Assembly (NCBI GenBank): GCA_018675575.1
Contig: JABGXW010000161.1
Location: forward strand, 1-53,520
DNA from: Bacteriovoracaceae bacterium
GTDB lineage: Bacteria > Bdellovibrionota > Bacteriovoracia > Bacteriovoracales > Bacteriovoracaceae
Length of the DNA stretch: 53,520 bases
Direction of reading: 5' to 3'
Below the pieces are notes generated by a model. The model saw only the letters and a list, made by a program, of their open reading frames with translations, was not told the DNA's origin and did no database searches. Below, one piece after another: positions 50,644-53,520 of the stretch. Each line of letters begins with the position of its first letter. Position 1 is the stretch's first letter. A program made the translations under genes and the position numbers.

Positions 50644-51945
50644 ATGAGAATTTTTTCTTCAATTAATTTGCTATGGTTAATTTCGGCCATAACATTGACT
50701 ACAATATCTCATTTAGTTTTTAAAGGTATTCCAAAGTTAGAAGATGGACTTCCATACATCTTATTTCATATAATTTACCTTTTTCTTATTTTAATATTAA
50801 AAACTTGTTTCAAGTTTAGAAACTCCCCTTTAAATATTTGGGTATATATATTTGGTGTTTTAGCGATAATGACATCAAAGCCCATATATGAAAATGATCA
50901 TTATCGTTATTTATGGGAAGGTAGAATACTTTTACATGGAAAAAACCCTTATGTTCTGCCCCCTAACTCTGAAAAACTTAAAGACATAAAGTTTGATACT
51001 AGAGAAAAAATTGGTTTTTCTCATCTTACAACGATATATCCACCTATCGCATTATTATGGTTTGCTAGTGGAGGAGTTTTATCATCAAGCCACCACGTTG
51101 GTGTTCTTTTTTTGATGTTTCTAAACGCCCTACTGGTCTATTATCTATTTCGCTATTTAGAAGATATTCTTAAATCGAAATGGTTACTTATTTTAATGTT
51201 TCCATATTTCCAAAAAGAATTTATTCAGTCTGTACATATTGATTTATTAGCATTCATATTTGTTTTTATCTTTTTGATAAACAAATATTCTGAGTTCAAT
51301 AAAAATGCATTTTTTATTTTAAGTAGTATTTTTACAAAAATTATCGGCGTATTTTTTGTATGGCCCCTATTTTTGATGTATTTTTCAAAATATAAAAGGA
51401 ATTGGTCATTTTGGATCATAATAATTGGACTTCTTGGGAGTTTTCCAGGGTTTTATTTATATTTAAAAAGTATAGGTGGCATTTCAGGATACACTGCATT
51501 TTCAGGAAATTGGGTTTGGAATCCAGGATTTTATAGTATACTCTGGCGCGGATTAGATTTATCTGAAGAACTTGCTAGAAAGGTTAGCTTGATTACACTT
51601 TTATTTTATATTGGCATTATAGGTTTTATTTCTCTTTATCAATTCAAAAAAGAGAAATTCAACTTGTCCAAAAAATCATTTTATTTAATTACATATCTTT
51701 TTTTTTCAGGGCTTGTTTTCTTCTCACCTGTTTATAATTCGTGGTATGCTATATGGTTTTTAATCCCTGCATTATTGCTAGATTTAAAGTCCGGTGTTCT
51801 TTATGCTTTCTTTTCCATTACATGTTATGTTTCTTTTTGGAATAAAGATGCCCTCCCATTTGCCGAGTTAATAGGACATTTCTTTTTTATCCCTTCGCTT
51901 ATTGAAATTTATTTTATAAATAAAAGAAGCAATGTTATAAAATAA
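50644..51945 (+). CDS. GT-C family polyprenol-sugar glycosyltransferase
   Basis: A 433-residue polytopic protein with about eleven spans. The first large loop contains YENDHYRYLWEGRILLHGKNPYVLPP (about residues 80-105), the acidic loop signature of GT-C enzymes that use a lipid-phosphate sugar donor (GT87/mannosyltransferase-like). TTIYPPIALLWF follows and is also characteristic. It probably adds a sugar to a lipid or envelope polymer from the periplasmic side. The acceptor is unknown. No clear ribosome site was seen before the ATG. Confidence 0.75.
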   Translation: MRIFSSINLLWLISAITLTTISHLVFKGIPKLEDGLPYILFHIIYLFLILILKTCFKFRNSPLNIWVYIFGVLAIMTSKPIYENDHYRYLWEGRILLHGKNPYVLPPNSEKLKDIKFDTREKIGFSHLTTIYPPIALLWFASGGVLSSSHHVGVLFLMFLNALLVYYLFRYLEDILKSKWLLILMFPYFQKEFIQSVHIDLLAFIFVFIFLINKYSEFNKNAFFILSSIFTKIIGVFFVWPLFLMYFSKYKRNWSFWIIIIGLLGSFPGFYLYLKSIGGISGYTAFSGNWVWNPGFYSILWRGLDLSEELARKVSLITLLFYIGIIGFISLYQFKKEKFNLSKKSFYLITYLFFSGLVFFSPVYNSWYAIWFLIPALLLDLKSGVLYAFFSITCYVSFWNKDALPFAELIGHFFFIPSLIEIYFINKRSNVIK

Positions 51946-52002
51946 AGTAAGCGCAGGATATTTATTTCCTATGTTCGGTACCTCAGTAAAAGGAGTTTTA
52001 AA

Positions 52003-53172
52003 ATTAAAAGTGAACTTGTTAATCTCATTGTTATATTTATACCACTTTTTAGTTTATTTGGCTTTCTTCTAAGTCGTATTATTAAGCGAAATGATATCGC
52101 GGATGTGCTTTGGGGCTTAGGATTTCTCATTTTCTCGCTATCACCTCTGCTTGGTGGTCATGAGTTGAGCTTTAAATCTAAAATGATACTTACATTAGTT
52201 TGTATTTGGTCACTACGATTATCACTGTATATGCTCATTCGCATGACAAAAAATCCTGAAGATGTTCGATACGCTAATTGGCGAAAACAGTGGGGAAAGA
52301 AAGAACCTCTCTACGCATTTTTAAAAGTTTATTTACTTCAATCCGCTATTCTAGTTACAATTGCCTACCCATTAGTATGGCTAACCATGGATACATCCTC
52401 CCTAATTGGTTCATTTGATTTTGTGGCCCTCATTTTATTTATTATCGGTTTTTCTTTCGAATCAATTGCTGATTATCAAATGTTTCAATTTAAAAATAAA
52501 CTCTCTAAAACAAAAATAATAATGAGAAAAGGTCTTTGGTCATATTGTCGACATCCAAATTACTTTGGAGAAATACTTATTTGGTGGGGATTTTTTTGTT
52601 TCACCATTAACACAGGATTTGGATTTTTTTCTCTTCTCTCTCCTATGATTATTACACTCTTGCTACTCAAAGTTTCAGGCGTGACCATATTGGAAGAAGA
52701 ACTTAAAAATAGAGGCCCAGAATTTCAGACTTATTTCAATGAAGTTTCATGTATCTTACCTTTTCAGAAAAAACATTTCGTCGTATTCTTAAAAGTTACT
52801 GGTGTCACTCTTTTTTTAGATTTTATATGGTTAGGGAATTTATTTAATGATTTTTATGTGGAACAGAGTAAGCATATTGCTAGAATTAATAATGGTCATT
52901 TTGATGCACTTCCTTGGGCGACCTTCCTCGTTTATATCATCATCCCGTTAGGAGTCTCTTGTTTTGCAATCTTTTGCTCAAACTCAAGGTCCATGGCACT
53001 TTTCAAAGGAATCTTCTATGGCCTTATACTCTATTGTACTTATGAATTTACTAACTTAGCTTTAATAAAAGACTGGCCTATAGAAATGGCCTTACTCGAT
53101 ATAGCATGGGGCCCTATTCTCTGTGGTGCTGGTGCATTTTTGTCGTATTCTAATAACTTGCATAGTTGTTAG
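52003..53172 (+). CDS. DUF1295-DUF2177 fusion membrane protein, ATT start
   Basis: A polytopic protein with two domains. The first (about residues 1-255) is DUF1295, a steroid 5-alpha-reductase-like fold with DIADVLWGLGF, RYANWRKQWG, GLWSYCRHPNYFGEILIWWG and LEEELKNRGPEFQTYFNEV. The second (about 260-389) is DUF2177 with LFLDFIWLGNLF, EFTNLALIKDWP and LLDIAWG. The first usable standard codon is GTG at 52105, but this would remove the first span and half of the DIADVLWG motif. The frame is open upstream, and an AGGAG site lies 7 bases before ATT at 52003, giving MKSELVNLIVIF if ATT initiates. The ATT start is therefore proposed (389 residues). Function unknown; lipid modification is likely. 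Confidence 0.72.
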   Translation: MKSELVNLIVIFIPLFSLFGFLLSRIIKRNDIADVLWGLGFLIFSLSPLLGGHELSFKSKMILTLVCIWSLRLSLYMLIRMTKNPEDVRYANWRKQWGKKEPLYAFLKVYLLQSAILVTIAYPLVWLTMDTSSLIGSFDFVALILFIIGFSFESIADYQMFQFKNKLSKTKIIMRKGLWSYCRHPNYFGEILIWWGFFCFTINTGFGFFSLLSPMIITLLLLKVSGVTILEEELKNRGPEFQTYFNEVSCILPFQKKHFVVFLKVTGVTLFLDFIWLGNLFNDFYVEQSKHIARINNGHFDALPWATFLVYIIIPLGVSCFAIFCSNSRSMALFKGIFYGLILYCTYEFTNLALIKDWPIEMALLDIAWGPILCGAGAFLSYSNNLHSC

Positions 53173-53185
53173 TTTTGTTTGATGA

Positions 53186-53353
53186 TATAAATGTCATAAA
53201 GCAACACTTCTCACAGACTTAGAAGGGATGGCAGGAGTCACTTCGGAAGAGATCATCGAAGCTTCCTTAAATACAGAAAAGAAAAGTAGGCTCGGTGCCG
53301 AACATAGGACATTAGCAATAAACAATTTAACCAAGAGACTCTGTCAAAGGTGA
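53186..53353 (+). pseudogene. Remnant of an M55 (DppA-like) peptidase gene
   Basis: A short open stretch with no good start codon reads ATLLTDLEGMAGVTSEE, then ends at a TGA (53351-53353) after about 55 codons. D-x-EG-x-AGV near the N-terminus is the metal-binding signature of M55 D-aminopeptidases, normally about 270 residues long. Later residues (SRLGAEHRTLAINNLTKR) fit the next helix of that family only loosely. No continuation was found in other frames before the edge. Best read as a decayed fragment. Confidence 0.35.
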
Positions 53354-53401
53354 TGTCGCCAGAACTTACCGATATATGCAAGTAAAATACAATGTATTAT
53401 T

Positions 53402-53424
53402 AAAAGGTACTAGCTACTTGTACC
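53402..53424 (-). terminator. Possible terminator for a leftward gene at the right edge
   Basis: On the minus strand GGTAC / GTACC with a 9-base loop is followed by TTTTAATAATA. The stem is only 5 bp. The stop of the partial minus-strand frame lies in its loop. Confidence 0.33.
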
Positions 53425-53518
53425 ACTTTATGTGATTTTGATGAGTTATAAATATATTACAAGTTTCAACTTTGTATCTCAATTTTCTAAACTCTGATAT
53501 ATTTAATTTGTGGACCGT
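53414..53518 (-). CDS. Possible C-terminal end of a gene entering from the right edge
   Basis: A minus-strand frame enters at the window edge and runs 34 codons to a TAG. The residues (TVHKLNISEFRKLRYKVE and on) are basic and show no family. The terminator-like hairpin at its stop is the only support. It may be a chance frame. Confidence 0.2.
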   Translation of the reverse strand, partial: TVHKLNISEFRKLRYKVETCNIFITHQNHIKWYK

Positions 53519-53520
53519 GA

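Noticed and set aside
1..53520. CRISPR arrays, tRNA or rRNA genes, insertion sequences, prophage
   Set aside because: No spaced direct repeats, cloverleaf, rRNA-like blocks, transposase motifs or phage structural genes were seen on either strand.

Overview
This 53.5 kb AT-rich window is bacterial chromosome from a Gram-negative (diderm) organism. It carries many type II signal peptides with clear lipoboxes, several predicted outer-membrane beta-barrels and inner-membrane carriers. No rRNA, tRNA, CRISPR array, transposase or phage gene was seen. The EF-hand lipoprotein, the many secreted proteins of unknown function and the sphingolipid-type enzymes would fit a Bdellovibrionota member such as the Bacteriovorax/Halobacteriovorax group. 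That placement is an inference from gene content, not from a marker-gene comparison.

Layout. 1-8.7 kb holds housekeeping-type genes: a partial gene on the left edge, an aldehyde dehydrogenase, a divergent transketolase, a polynucleotide-kinase-type 3'-phosphatase domain protein, an LplT-like transporter fused to a PlsC acyltransferase, glutaredoxin 2, a DMT permease and an Mpo1/DUF962 protein. 8.9-16.3 kb is a secreted-protein block: a small alpha/beta protein, a periplasmic protein, and three lipoproteins, two of them tightly coupled to an RND/MMPL exporter that ends in a cyclic-nucleotide-binding-like domain. 16.2-22.2 kb holds asparagine synthetase B, secreted and outer-membrane proteins, a protein with a 12-glutamate (GAA) repeat, and an NhaC antiporter.

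22.3-27.5 kb is the most unusual locus. A TIR-domain protein with one membrane segment and a probable periplasmic tail is stop-to-start coupled behind a 750-residue protein that reads as RyR - TPR - SLOG-like Rossmann - class III nucleotide cyclase. An apparently inactive trypsin-fold protein with a long coiled coil converges on this pair. The combination suggests a nucleotide-signal (conflict or stress) system that does not match the Thoeris or Pycsar layouts I know.

27.7-36.3 kb holds hisS, a TetR-DUF819 permease pair, and a packed run of EF-hand lipoprotein, sphingosine-1-phosphate-lyase-like enzyme, alkaline ceramidase and outer-membrane protein, read here as a sphingolipid-degrading operon. 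36.2-45.8 kb is a urate-degradation region. On the plus strand are a PuuD-type membrane urate oxidase, whose usual cytochrome c tail is replaced by a blue-copper (cupredoxin) domain with an 11-C tract in the linker, and an AEC permease. On the minus strand a compact run encodes an alpha/beta hydrolase, a lipoprotein, a PLP deaminase/desulfhydrase, allantoinase, allantoicase, OHCU decarboxylase, HIU hydrolase and a DUF6986 aldolase/malate-synthase-like enzyme. Together they take urate to ureidoglycolate and urea.

45.8-53.5 kb holds a membrane-anchored small heat-shock protein, a fatty-acid-hydroxylase family enzyme, a sodium/solute symporter, a tandemly duplicated Cys-rich secreted microprotein, a polyferredoxin, a GT-C glycosyltransferase and a DUF1295-DUF2177 fusion that apparently starts at an ATT codon. 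The right edge has a remnant of an M55 peptidase and a partial minus-strand frame with its own terminator.
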